Shown: positions 47,174 through 56,500 of the stretch, piece after piece
Numbering within the stretch: the first letter of the stretch is position 1
How the letters are laid out: each line of letters begins with the position of its first letter
NCBI GenBank assembly: GCA_008501765.1
Contig: QQUE01000018.1
Coordinates: 124,001-188,000 of the forward strand
Length of the DNA stretch: 64,000 bases
Direction of reading: 5' to 3'
Source: Calditrichota bacterium
Lineage (GTDB): Bacteria; Zhuqueibacterota; Zhuqueibacteria; Zhuqueibacterales; Geothermadaptataceae
Notes under the pieces: model-generated
Told to the model about the DNA's origin: nothing
Database searches by the model: none
The model's input: only the letters and a program-made list of their open reading frames with translations
Made by a program: the position numbers and the translations under genes

Positions 47174-48280
47174 CTATTCAAAACGTAATCTGTAAACTCC
47201 ATTTGATGGATTATAGGTATTTACATAAAGCATTTTATTATTCCAGTCTACCACAAGGTCTTTCATCATTCGCGTATTTTCAGGTTTTGCCATGAGCGTT
47301 TCCCAAGTTTTTCCTTCATCGAACGTTTGGTAAAGACTATCGGTAGTACACGCAATGTACTGGTCTCCATCTGTTGGATTACCTATTATGTTCCAGAAAA
47401 TTCCGCTATCAAGTGTATCAATGGCTGTGGTCCATGTAACTCCTGAATCCATGGATTTTAGAAGAACCTTACTTAATGCAGCAAACACCGTGTTACTTTC
47501 ACTGATACTAAACGCAATATCTTCTAGATAAACACCTGGCGCATCTGGATTATAAGGGTATTCGATAATTGATTGCCAGCTTTCGCCAAAATCAACAGTT
47601 CGATACAGGAAAGGGCGAACAGTGCTAGTTATTACATTCATACCAACCCATATTTCATTCTCGTTTTTGGGATGAAAGTGTGCGATATTAAAGGGCTTTT
47701 GTGTCCAGGGTACTACATTGGAAAAAGCATTCCATGAGAGACCAAAATCTTTGCTAAAATAGACATCTGTGCAATCAGAAAAACTCCCCGCAATAACAAG
47801 ATCAGGATTTAGCAAGTTTTGATCTAAAGTGAGTAGAAATGCGGAAGTGGGGTATTGTATATTTTTAATAAATCCATTATCTATAGCTGTCCAGCTCATA
47901 CCGTTGTCGCTCGAACGAGAAATACCTGCTTTATCAAAATGGTCAGTTCCGGCCCAATGGCTTACAAGGAGTGTGTCATTTAATGTCACAACATCAGAAA
48001 CTCCTTTATGATCTTCTAATCGTTCGTCTGCTAAACCGAGGAATTCCCATTCATTATCATTACCAGATGGTGTATTCAAACGGAATAATCCATTTTTTCC
48101 AGCACATGCATAGAGTTTACCTTCGCTTAATACAAGTCTTTCAAGATGTATACCATCAAGCCCAAGAAACGACCATTCAATTGGGCGATCTGGAGGCCCT
48201 GTGCTGGAATCCTTACAACTACTGGTAAATAAAAAAAGAAGATGCAGTAGATAAATTAAGCTGCAAAACTTTAGTTTCAT
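47174..48280 (-). CDS. BNR/sortilin-like beta-propeller lipoprotein
   Basis: The 368-residue product starts with a lipoprotein signal (LLFLFTSSC-KDS, Cys about 22). The mature part has BNR/Ycf48-type repeats with D-x-G-x-x-W motifs: RSSDNGMSW, FSKDFGLSW, RTVDFGESW, KSMDSGVTW and QTFDEGKTW, predicting one propeller. AAAGGAG lies nine bases ahead of the ATG at 48280, so the longer frame from 48367 is rejected. It sits 11 bp upstream of the truncated subtilase, so the two are likely co-transcribed with the next propeller gene. A surface-anchored binding role is likely. Confidence 0.85.
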   Translation of the reverse strand: MKLKFCSLIYLLHLLFLFTSSCKDSSTGPPDRPIEWSFLGLDGIHLERLVLSEGKLYACAGKNGLFRLNTPSGNDNEWEFLGLADERLEDHKGVSDVVTLNDTLLVSHWAGTDHFDKAGISRSSDNGMSWTAIDNGFIKNIQYPTSAFLLTLDQNLLNPDLVIAGSFSDCTDVYFSKDFGLSWNAFSNVVPWTQKPFNIAHFHPKNENEIWVGMNVITSTVRPFLYRTVDFGESWQSIIEYPYNPDAPGVYLEDIAFSISESNTVFAALSKVLLKSMDSGVTWTTAIDTLDSGIFWNIIGNPTDGDQYIACTTDSLYQTFDEGKTWETLMAKPENTRMMKDLVVDWNNKMLYVNTYNPSNGVYRLRFE

Positions 48281-48393
48281 TTTATCAACTCCTTTCGATA
48301 AGTAATAAATTAGCACACTTGCTGGGATTTCGGTTGGTAGTGTGATATGGGGGGGGATGTGGCCCATTAAACAACAGACTTAAAAACAAGACT

Positions 48394-48449
48394 CAAATCC
48401 CAATTTTTTTCTAATGCAGCAGTTTATTAATTATTTCATTATCAGGTAT
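48394..48449 (-). pseudogene. remnant similar to the 3' end of the truncated subtilase gene
   Basis: This ~55-bp stretch aligns at roughly 80 percent identity by eye with 46015-46068, the 3' end of the truncated subtilase: shared blocks are GACT, ATCCC, the T-run followed by AATG, and TTTATTAATTAT. Read on the minus strand it gives DNEIINK followed by LLH and a stop, versus DDEIINK in the intact gene. Nothing else of a subtilase is visible around it. Confidence 0.5.
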
Positions 48450-48675
48450 AGATTTATGCTCAATAAAATTCTCCCAAACAATAAAGATATTGCTGTAATC
48501 ATCAAAATTCTCCAGTATCAAAAAGAGTCAAAGGGTTGTAAACCTTAATTATTGATCAAATAACAGATGATCCATATTACAACACTAGGCATAAACACGA
48601 ATGAGTTAATATGGTTCTAAATGGGTATGGTTTGCATGAAGCATTTCTGTTTTTGAGATGAATTGAATTATTAGT

Positions 48676-49102
48676 TAATGATACCAGTCAATCAAATTTT
48701 TCGATATGTAGAATAATAATGGCCACGCCCAAAGCCGAACCGGATTATCGATATTTGCTGGTGCTCGTACACCGGTGATTCGTAAACGTAAACTATCTAC
48801 TTTATACATATTTGCCAAGTTCCCGTCTGGAACAAAACTGGGGTTGGTAAGATCCCACGTAATATCCCTATGATCACTTTTTAAAAAGAAAAACCACGGA
48901 TGATAATCATCAAAGTGTTCCTGATAAGAATGCCTTCTTCTTCGACTTCATAACGGCAATCTGCCGCAGTGTCATCCGCACTTGTAGCGTTGTCATCATC
49001 ACAACACGACGGAAAACCATAAAGCAATAAAATAAGAATACTTATGAGAAACACGCTCCGTTTCGCCACAAAAAAACCGAAGAAATACTGCATAAAGTAC
49101 AT
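48676..49102 (-). pseudogene. frameshifted small lipoprotein gene
   Basis: The 5' part (from 49102) encodes a signal peptide with lipobox FPSC (Cys about 33) and an acidic segment (CDDDNATSADDTAADC), then runs to a stop in frame. From about 48955 a second frame, shifted relative to the first, continues with protein-like sequence (HSYQEHFDDYHPWFFFLKSD, then ITWDLTNPSFVPDGNLANMY) to a stop at 48676. Together they would make about 142 residues. The switch lies in or near a TTC-repeat tract at about 48935-48947. Either the gene is broken, a sequencing error is present, or the two frames are unrelated. No family is recognised. Confidence 0.55.
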
Positions 49103-49421
49103 CCTGTTTTGATATAAGTAAAATTAGCTCTAAAAGAGAACTAAAGCCCGGGCAAAACACATTAATAGTTGACAATAAAATTAAAGTGAATATCTCGTTG
49201 TTTTTTCAGATATTATGGCTTTCAAAAATTACTTAAAAGCTGGTTTGTTCGAAAATTCATTGTTCAGAACGATAAATACCACATAATCAAATGAAATATC
49301 AATCTGTTTTTTAGTGTGTGGCAGAGTCTCTTGTAATTATAAAATGAAACCAAGCGGCTAATATCTGGAATACCGGGAAGTTTATTTAACAAGATGGATG
49401 TAGGCTGAGACTGAGGAATTG
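49103..49421. other. intergenic region
   Basis: About 320 bp of AT-rich DNA, without a gene, RNA or strong hairpin. It should carry the promoter of the frameshifted lipoprotein gene. Confidence 0.4.
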
Positions 49422-49691
49422 TTACTCGGGAAATTTTTTCGAATGCTTCAAAACAGAAGATTTATTTGGTTTTTTATGAAAAAATCGGTGTTCAACGACT
49501 TGAATTTGATTATCGTGTGCGATGAGATATGCTAAAATGGCGTCAATTTCATTGGGTTCAATTTCGATGCCAGCCTCACCCACTTTTTTGAGAATTTCTT
49601 CAACTGAAAGGCTTTTTTCAATTCCATCTGTTGCCGATTTTATCACATCTCCAATTTTTCGCATTTTTTTAAGTCCAGTAATACGAGTCAT
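49422..49691 (-). CDS. small helical protein of unknown function, possibly winged-helix
   Basis: This 89-residue basic protein has an N-terminal Lys-rich stretch (LKKMRKIGDVIKSA), a helix-turn-helix-like middle (LSVEEILKKVGEAGIEIEPNEIDAILAYLI, about 28-57, written here as its visible order of helices) and a Lys-rich tail. The pattern EEILKK...EIDAILAYLI resembles the recognition part of small winged-helix domains, so DNA binding is possible. AAAGGT precedes the ATG. There are no close neighbours in the same direction. Confidence 0.55.
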   Translation of the reverse strand: MTRITGLKKMRKIGDVIKSATDGIEKSLSVEEILKKVGEAGIEIEPNEIDAILAYLIAHDNQIQVVEHRFFHKKPNKSSVLKHSKKFPE

Positions 49692-49999
49692 ATTTACCTT
49701 TCGTTGAATTAAGTGACGAAGTCCGGGAAATCAGCCGTGGTGATTTGAGAAGAAATTAAATAAGGATATCGGAATATTATGTTAAAAAGTGTAAATAAAA
49801 TTTATTGTTTTTATGTTCACTGTTTTAATGTACACCATTTTCGTGAAAAGTCAAGAGTAATCTTAATACTCGTTGTCGCTTTTTCAGGTAGATTTGAGCG
49901 TAAAATTTTCTTTTAAAACTTTATTAAAAGCACGGCCGTCTCACTTCTGATTTAATTATAGTGTGTTTTGATTTAATTTTTCAAACGAAAGGAATTAAA
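49692..49999. other. intergenic region between divergent genes
   Basis: About 310 bp of AT-rich DNA expected to hold both divergent promoters. An AAAGGAA site at about 49988-49994 serves the PDZ gene. No other feature was recognised. Confidence 0.4.
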
Positions 50000-50953
50000 A
50001 TGGGAAAATGGATACAAAATAGCAGGATAATTAATTTTTCAGTCCTTTCTTTCCTGTCATTGTTTTTACTCGGGGTGATATCCCTATCAGCGAGTTCTTC
50101 TAAAGATGAAAAAGGATTTCTCGGAGTGAGTGTGCAAGAGTTGACTGCGTCATTGCGATCCGCTCTTGATATTGGCAAGCAATCCGGATTGCTGATCACA
50201 TCCGTTATTGAAGGGAGTCCCGCTGAAGCAGCTGGAATACAGGATGAGGATGTTATAATCGCTTTCAATGGCAAATCTGTCGAACTCGCTAAAAAGTTCT
50301 CGGAAATGGTAGCGAAAACCGGAGCTCAAAATACGGTAGAATTGACAATTCTGCGTTCTGGAAAAGAAATGAAAATGAAAGTTAAATTGGGGAAAAAAGA
50401 GCGAAATAATACTTTTGTTTTTTCCGGAGATGCAGGAATGGGGAACATCATGTTTATTGGCGATCGGCCAAAATTAGGTGTTGAATATCATGATTTGGAC
50501 AAAAAAGAATTGGCTGCGTATTTTAAAGTAGAGCAGCGAAGTGGCGTATTGGTACTTGATGTTACTAAAAAATCGGCCGCTGCGACCGCGGGTCTTCTGG
50601 CAGGCGATGTTATCATAGGAATCGATGATGACAAAATTAATAATGGCGATGATCTTGTAAAAACGCTGTCCGAATATGACGGTGGCGATGAATTAGTGGT
50701 TAACTTCATTCGAAAAGGCGTAAAAAATTCAGTAAAAGTAAAATTGGATGAAGCCAGTTACCACGGTCGGGACATGAAAATAATCAAAAAAAGAATGCCC
50801 CACGGTGAACACAACCTACATTGGGAATCTGCTGATGAAGATATAATGATTCCGAAGAATAAAACGCGTCAAAAAATCTACAAATTCAAATCGAAACCAG
50901 GTGAGAAAAACAAAGATATTGAAATAATTGTCGATGGTGACGAATCTATTTAA
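50000..50953 (+). CDS. exported protein with two PDZ domains
   Basis: The 317-residue protein has an N-terminal hydrophobic segment (about 12-32, signal peptide or anchor) and two PDZ domains without any protease domain. The first (about 42-128) has GFLGVSVQEL, SPAEAAGIQDEDVIIAFNGK and VELTILRSGKEMKMKV. The second (about 147-240) has LGVEYHDLD, KSAAATAGLLAGDVIIGIDD and LVVNFIRKGVKNSVKV. The C-terminal ~75 residues are charged. It resembles an HtrA tail without its protease and probably binds C-termini of envelope proteins. The start at 50000 follows AAAGGAA; an earlier in-frame start lacks a site. A strong terminator follows. Confidence 0.88.
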   Translation: MGKWIQNSRIINFSVLSFLSLFLLGVISLSASSSKDEKGFLGVSVQELTASLRSALDIGKQSGLLITSVIEGSPAEAAGIQDEDVIIAFNGKSVELAKKFSEMVAKTGAQNTVELTILRSGKEMKMKVKLGKKERNNTFVFSGDAGMGNIMFIGDRPKLGVEYHDLDKKELAAYFKVEQRSGVLVLDVTKKSAAATAGLLAGDVIIGIDDDKINNGDDLVKTLSEYDGGDELVVNFIRKGVKNSVKVKLDEASYHGRDMKIIKKRMPHGEHNLHWESADEDIMIPKNKTRQKIYKFKSKPGEKNKDIEIIVDGDESI

Positions 50954-50981
50954 AAACTACTCTCCTCCTCTCAAAAACTGG

Positions 50982-51013
50982 AAGGCGTGAGTTTTGCTCA
51001 CGCCTTTTTTTTT
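50982..51013 (+). terminator. intrinsic terminator after the PDZ gene
   Basis: AAGGCGTGAG and CTCACGCCTT form a perfect 10-bp stem with a TTTTG-type loop, followed by a long T-run, about 30 bp after the stop codon. Confidence 0.95.
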
Positions 51014-51864
51014 GCATTCCCCATTTTAACTGAAGATATAATCCCACCAAAGTCATTTTCCTATTAATATAAAATTTGCTTAGAGGCTTTTAACCTGAAT
51101 AATTCTCACGCAGAGTCACAACGCCCACAAAGAAAAGATTTAAAGATTTAAAAAACAAATCTCTGCGAGCTCAGCAACTCTCCGTGAGGTGCTTTTTAAA
51201 AAAACTGCATTTTTTCATCAATCTACATTCAACAGTATAATGATAAATATGTTAAGCATGTTTTATAGAAAATTTGAATAATTCAGGTTAATTCAATTTT
51301 TCATGTAAGTTGGAAAAAAGGTTAGTTGCCGGGGAATCCATTAATAAAATTTGTTTTTGTATAAAATAAGTGCCTCCTTATTCCCGGAATTCTTCTCATC
51401 CAGTTTACGGATTATTTCTCAATTATGAGAATCTCATTTTATTATTGTAAAAAATGCGAAATTCAGTTTTTATTTTAATTTATAGTTGGTTGCCTATTTA
51501 TTTAAAAAACATATAGATGACAGGAATTGGTTAATAGTGGCTCCAGAATTGCCAATATAAGCACGTTCGTAAAGTGAAATGAACAATATTCATTATTCAT
51601 TTTAATAGTAAATTGAATTTAATAACGAAATTTTGAGATTCTGAGAAGAGTTACATTTTAGAATTTCTCTAAAATTAATAATTGATTTTTAATACCTTTC
51701 TCCTATTCGACCAAGATAGCGCAGGTATTTTATAGAAATTAGCATGCACTTTATTTGAGTTATATTCAGGAAACCAATCTTTTCAGCACACATTTTCAAA
51801 CGCAAATAAATTTAAAAAATAGAAGCGCCAAATTGCTTGTAATACCAATTTGAGGGATTTAATT
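51014..51864. other. intergenic region with MITE copy C and promoter region of the lipid cluster
   Basis: About 850 bp without a gene. The first third contains MITE copy C. The remaining ~570 bp is very AT-rich and directly precedes the acyl-CoA dehydrogenase gene, so it should carry the promoter for the megasynthase cluster. No RNA gene was recognised. Confidence 0.5.
51090..51291. repeat. MITE-like element, copy C (best preserved)
   Basis: This 202-bp non-coding element has perfect 16-bp terminal inverted repeats: TTAACCTGAATAATTC at 51090-51105 and GAATAATTCAGGTTAA at 51276-51291. The outermost TTAA could be a target duplication or part of the repeat. Internal pairs such as CACGCAGAG against CTCTGCGAG suggest further folding. 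It shares long blocks with copy A, 36 kb away. Confidence 0.85.
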
Positions 51865-53532
51865 ATGAAAGCTGGACTGGACAAAGAATCATTAGAAATG
51901 ACATTGGACATGATTGATGAATTTGCTGCTGGAGAGTTATCGGATGCAAAACTTATCGAACTTGATCATAACGATGAATTCCCCATTGAAATTGTCAAAC
52001 AATTATTTGGCGAAGGCGAAGAAGGACTCGGTATTCACCTGCTTTTTATCCCTGAGGAATACGAAGGAATGGGTGGTGGCGCATTCGATGTCTATCGCAT
52101 TTGCGAAAAAATGGGACATATCGATCTCGGCGTGGCAACAGGAGTATTGGCCACATTTTTGGGTAGTGATCCAATCATATTTGGCGGAACTGAAGAACAA
52201 AAGAAAATCTGGATGACAAAAATTGCCGAAAAAGGCTTGCTCGTTGCTTACGGAGCCACCGAACCGGATGCCGGCAGTGACTTGGGTGCTTTGCGAACGA
52301 TCGCGACGCCGGTTGAAAAAGATGGCAAAGTCGTGGGATATAAAATTACCGGGAATAAACAGTGGATCAGCAATGGTGGTTTTGCGGATTTGTACACAAT
52401 TCTTGCCAAGACACCGGGTGGCCCGAGCTGGTTTGTGGTTGAGCGCAGCGCCGAAGGATTTGGCCACGGAAAACCGGAAGATAAACATGGAATTCGAGCG
52501 AGCAATACAGCCTCATTGCATTTAAATGATGTTTATGTTGATGCCGACCGTCTCCTCGGCGGCGAAGAAGGGCGCGGCCTTTTTCAGGCGCAATTGGTAT
52601 TCGGCTACACCCGTTTGATGGTGGCAGCTTTTGGGCTTGGTGGTGGCTGGGCTGCGCTGGACCGGGCAATTCCGTACTCAGCAGAGCGTATTCAGGGCGG
52701 GGAGCCTCTCTCAAAAAAACAAGGCTATACTCATAAATTAATCATTCCCCACATCGTTCGACTCGAGACCTCGCGGGCCTATATCGAAGAGACGGCCGAA
52801 CGCATTGATACCGACGGCGGAAATCTCAACACCGAGGGCGCGATCGCGAAATATTTGGCGACAGAAGCGGGCAATGATGCCGCTGAAGCAGCAATTCAGG
52901 CATTGGGTGGATATGGCTACACAAAAGAATATATGGTCGAAAAATATAAACGGGACGTTCGAATCACCACCATTTATGAGGGAACCTCGGAAATTATGGA
53001 AATGACAATTTTCCGCGACCGTTGGCAGGAACATTTGAAAACGCGCGGTCAATATTATCACACGATGGCTGGAGAAATGGAAACTCGTGCTGCGGCAAAT
53101 CCAGATACCGGAGCAGATGTCGCTGCTCTGGGGTTGCATGCGCTGGCGGATATATTGGAAAATGCCCGTGTAAAACGCCTCACACGAAATCAACATGTCA
53201 TGTTTCGTATGGGAGAGCTCATCGCATGTGCTGAAGGCGCTGCTGCCATGGCAAAAAGAGCCATTCGCGCTGCACGGAAGAAGTTGGTCGATAAAACAGA
53301 TCGCAGGTTTGATGCCGATGCGTTGGTGTTAATTAGCCGAATTGGCGCCCGGGAGGCAGCGATGAAGGTTGCGGAAGAAGGGATGCGCTGGACCTGTGCC
53401 GCCGATGGTCTGAGTGAGGATGAAATGAGTGCATTCGAGGCAAAACTGCAATTATCAACGATTCATCGGGTTCAAGGCGGCATGCTGACGGATATGGAAA
53501 ATCTGGTCAATATCGTTTATAAAAATTTATGA
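51865..53532 (+). CDS. acyl-CoA dehydrogenase with C-terminal extension
   Basis: The 555-residue FAD enzyme oxidises an acyl-CoA (or acyl carrier) thioester to the 2-enoyl form. Family blocks are clear: [31 protein letters not shown] (FAD/substrate loop), [16 protein letters not shown], and [13 protein letters not shown] followed by [18 protein letters not shown] with the usual catalytic Glu. The protein is ~170 residues longer than medium-chain enzymes; a helical extension (about 405-555) follows the normal end, as in very-long-chain-type relatives. GAGGGA lies upstream of the ATG at 51865; a TTG 15 bases earlier is rejected. The megasynthase gene follows after 65 bp, so a role in the same lipid pathway is likely. 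Confidence 0.92.
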   Translation: MKAGLDKESLEMTLDMIDEFAAGELSDAKLIELDHNDEFPIEIVKQLFGEGEEGLGIHLLFIPEEYEGMGGGAFDVYRICEKMGHIDLGVATGVLATFLGSDPIIFGGTEEQKKIWMTKIAEKGLLVAYGATEPDAGSDLGALRTIATPVEKDGKVVGYKITGNKQWISNGGFADLYTILAKTPGGPSWFVVERSAEGFGHGKPEDKHGIRASNTASLHLNDVYVDADRLLGGEEGRGLFQAQLVFGYTRLMVAAFGLGGGWAALDRAIPYSAERIQGGEPLSKKQGYTHKLIIPHIVRLETSRAYIEETAERIDTDGGNLNTEGAIAKYLATEAGNDAAEAAIQALGGYGYTKEYMVEKYKRDVRITTIYEGTSEIMEMTIFRDRWQEHLKTRGQYYHTMAGEMETRAAANPDTGADVAALGLHALADILENARVKRLTRNQHVMFRMGELIACAEGAAAMAKRAIRAARKKLVDKTDRRFDADALVLISRIGAREAAMKVAEEGMRWTCAADGLSEDEMSAFEAKLQLSTIHRVQGGMLTDMENLVNIVYKNL

Positions 53533-53597
53533 GATTAAAAAAATGGTTAAAACGCGCACCCAAGTTCACCATTTCACCAAAATTTAGAGAGTAAAAA

Positions 53598-56500
53598 ATG
53601 ACGAACAAGACACCCAAAGCAGTTGCTGTCGTCGGATTGGGATCCATTATGCCGGAGGCACCAAACACAGCCGCTTTCTGGCAAAATTTGATAAATAGCA
53701 AATCGAGTATCACAGAAGTCGATAAAGACAGATGGGACCCGGAATTGTACTTTGATCCGGATCCTAAAGTACCTGATAAAACTTATTCCCGAATTGGCGG
53801 CTGGGTGCGTGACTGGGAATGGGAGCCACTGAAATGGCGACTGCCGATTCCGCCGAAAGTGAGTGATTCGATGGATTTGGCGCAGAAATGGGCCATCGGT
53901 TGCGCCCGGGAACTGTTGGCCGATTATGGCTATCCGGAACGGCCTCTCGACACAAAACGGACAGGGGTCATTTTGGGTAATGCTCTTGGGGGTGATTTGC
54001 ATTTGATGACGGCTGGCCGAGCTCTATTTCCCGAGTTTTATCAGGAATTACTCAAAGCTCCGAGTTTTCTTGGTCTCTCAAATGATATGCGTAAAAAAAT
54101 TTTCCAGGAATTTTCTCAGGGCGTCGACAAACATTTTTTGCAGATTACCGAAGATACGATGCCCGGCGAACTCTCTAATATCGTGCCCGGCCGCGTGGCA
54201 GCTTTGTACAATTTTAATGGGCCGAATTATGCGACCGATGCCGCCTGTGCTTCGGCAATGGCCGCATTTTCGGCCTCAATTGACGGCCTGGTTTCTGGCG
54301 ATTATGATGCTGTCATAACTGGCGGTGTCGATGCAAATAACGGTGTCTCGACCTTCGTTAAGTTCAGTAAAATTGGTGCGCTTTCTGCCACCGGCTCGCG
54401 GCCATACGCTGACGGCGCTGACGGCTTCGTCATGGGTGAAGGATCGGCCTTGTTTTTATTAAAACGTTTGGAAGATGCGGAACGCGATGGAGACAAGATT
54501 TACGCTATAATCCGTGGAATCGGCGCTTCGAGTGATGGCAAAGGAAAGGGAATTACCGCACCAAATCCTGTAGGCCAGCACCTTGCTTTGAAACGTGCTT
54601 GGGAAAACGCCGGGGTTTCTGCGAGTACTGCTACAATGCTGGAGGGACACGGTACTTCTACGGCTGTGGGCGATCTTGTTGAGGCGCAAGCTCTGGCGGA
54701 TTTCTTTAATGAAAACGGAGCCGAGACACAGTCAGTTGCTTTGGGCTCCGTCAAATCAAATATTGGCCATCTTAAAGCCGCGGCCGGGGCTGCCGGTATG
54801 CTGAAAGCTGTGCTCTCGCTGCATCATAAAATGCTGCCGGAATCGTTGAATTTCAATAAACCGAATCCGGGGATGGATTTTGCATCCTCTCCGTTTTATG
54901 TGCCGACTCAACCGGCATCCTGGGAGAGAACAAAAGATGGCGTTCGCCGGGCAGGCGTGAGCGCTTTCGGCTTTGGCGGGACGAATTTTCATGCAGTCCT
55001 TGAAGAATATATTCCGGGCCGTGTGAGCAGTGAATTGAAAGAAAAATCCACCTCCGTTGTAGTCAATGGTTCGGGTGAGCAATCCGCGAAAACCAGCGGA
55101 ACAAAAGCCCCATTACGTGGTGCTTTGGTTATTGGAGATGTATCAAAATCAGCGATTGCAGCCCGGTTGGAAAAAAATCTTTCTGATGCAAAAAAGGGCA
55201 CTGCTCCAGCAATTCAAGCTCCGGCAGAAAAAGATCTCAAAGCACCAATGCGACTGGCGATAGATTTTGCCGATGCTGCCGATTTGGCGAATAAAGGGGA
55301 ACGCGCACTGAAAGCATTAAATTCAGAAAATGAGGGCATGTGGCGTGCTCTGCGTGCAAAAGGCGTTTTCTTCGGCCAGGGCTCGGGAAAAAAGGTCGCT
55401 TTTCTTTACACGGGCCAGGGCTCCCAATACGTCAATATGATCGAAGATTTAAAAGATGCAGATCCGCTTGTGACCAATCTGTTTAAAAAAGCAGATGAGG
55501 TAATGACGCCGCTGATTGGCAAACCGCTGACGGATTTTATTTATGCAGACAAAAAAGATGAAAAAGCCACGGCAATTGCTGAAAATGACCTGAAACAAAC
55601 TGAGATAACCCAGCCCGCAGTTTTAACCGTTGATACGGCTCTCTCTGAAATGTTGCAATCTTATGGCATAAAGCCGGATATGGTTATGGGGCACAGTCTC
55701 GGGGAATATGGCGCTTTGGTCGGCAGCAAAGCATTGCCGTTTGAGGATGCACTTCAGGCTGTTAGCGCACGCGGGAAAGGCATGACAGAATTCTCGGTGA
55801 AGGATAACGGTGTGATGGCAGCGGTATTGGGCCCACTCGAAAAAGTCAAGGAATTGCTGAAAACGGTGGAAGGTTATGTTGTGATCGCCAATATCAACAG
55901 CCTGAGTCAGTGTGTAATCGGCGGAGAAACAGAGGCTGTGGAACGCGCGATCAAAGTGATGCACCAAGCTGGTTACACGGCACAGCAAATTCCTGTGAGT
56001 CACGCATTTCATACTAAAATTGTTGCGCAAGCCAGCAATCCAATGGTGGAGACATTAAAGACACTCAATTTTAAATCGCCGGAAATTCCGCTCATCGCCA
56101 ATGTCACCGGTGAAAAATATCCGATGGGCGAAAATGTTGTTCCGCAAATGCTCGATCTGCTAAAAGAACAAGTGTCCGCTCCGGTTCAATTCGTTAAAGG
56201 GCTCAATACATTATACGATGCTGGTGTCCGGGTTTTCGTGGAAGTTGGGCCGAAGCGCGTGTTACATGGTTTTGTCGAAGATGTGCTGAAAGACAAATCC
56301 GATGCCGTTTCACTTTATACCAATCATCCACGGGTCGGTGGCGTTGCTTCGATTAATATTGCGTTGTGTGGACTTTACGCAGAAGGTCTGGGCACGGCGA
56401 TTCCTGAAGAAAAACCGGTACTGGATTCAATCAAACCCGTAACTGCACAACCTGCAGTTACGGCGCCACCTGTCGCTCATGCAGCGCCTCCGGCAGTAAA

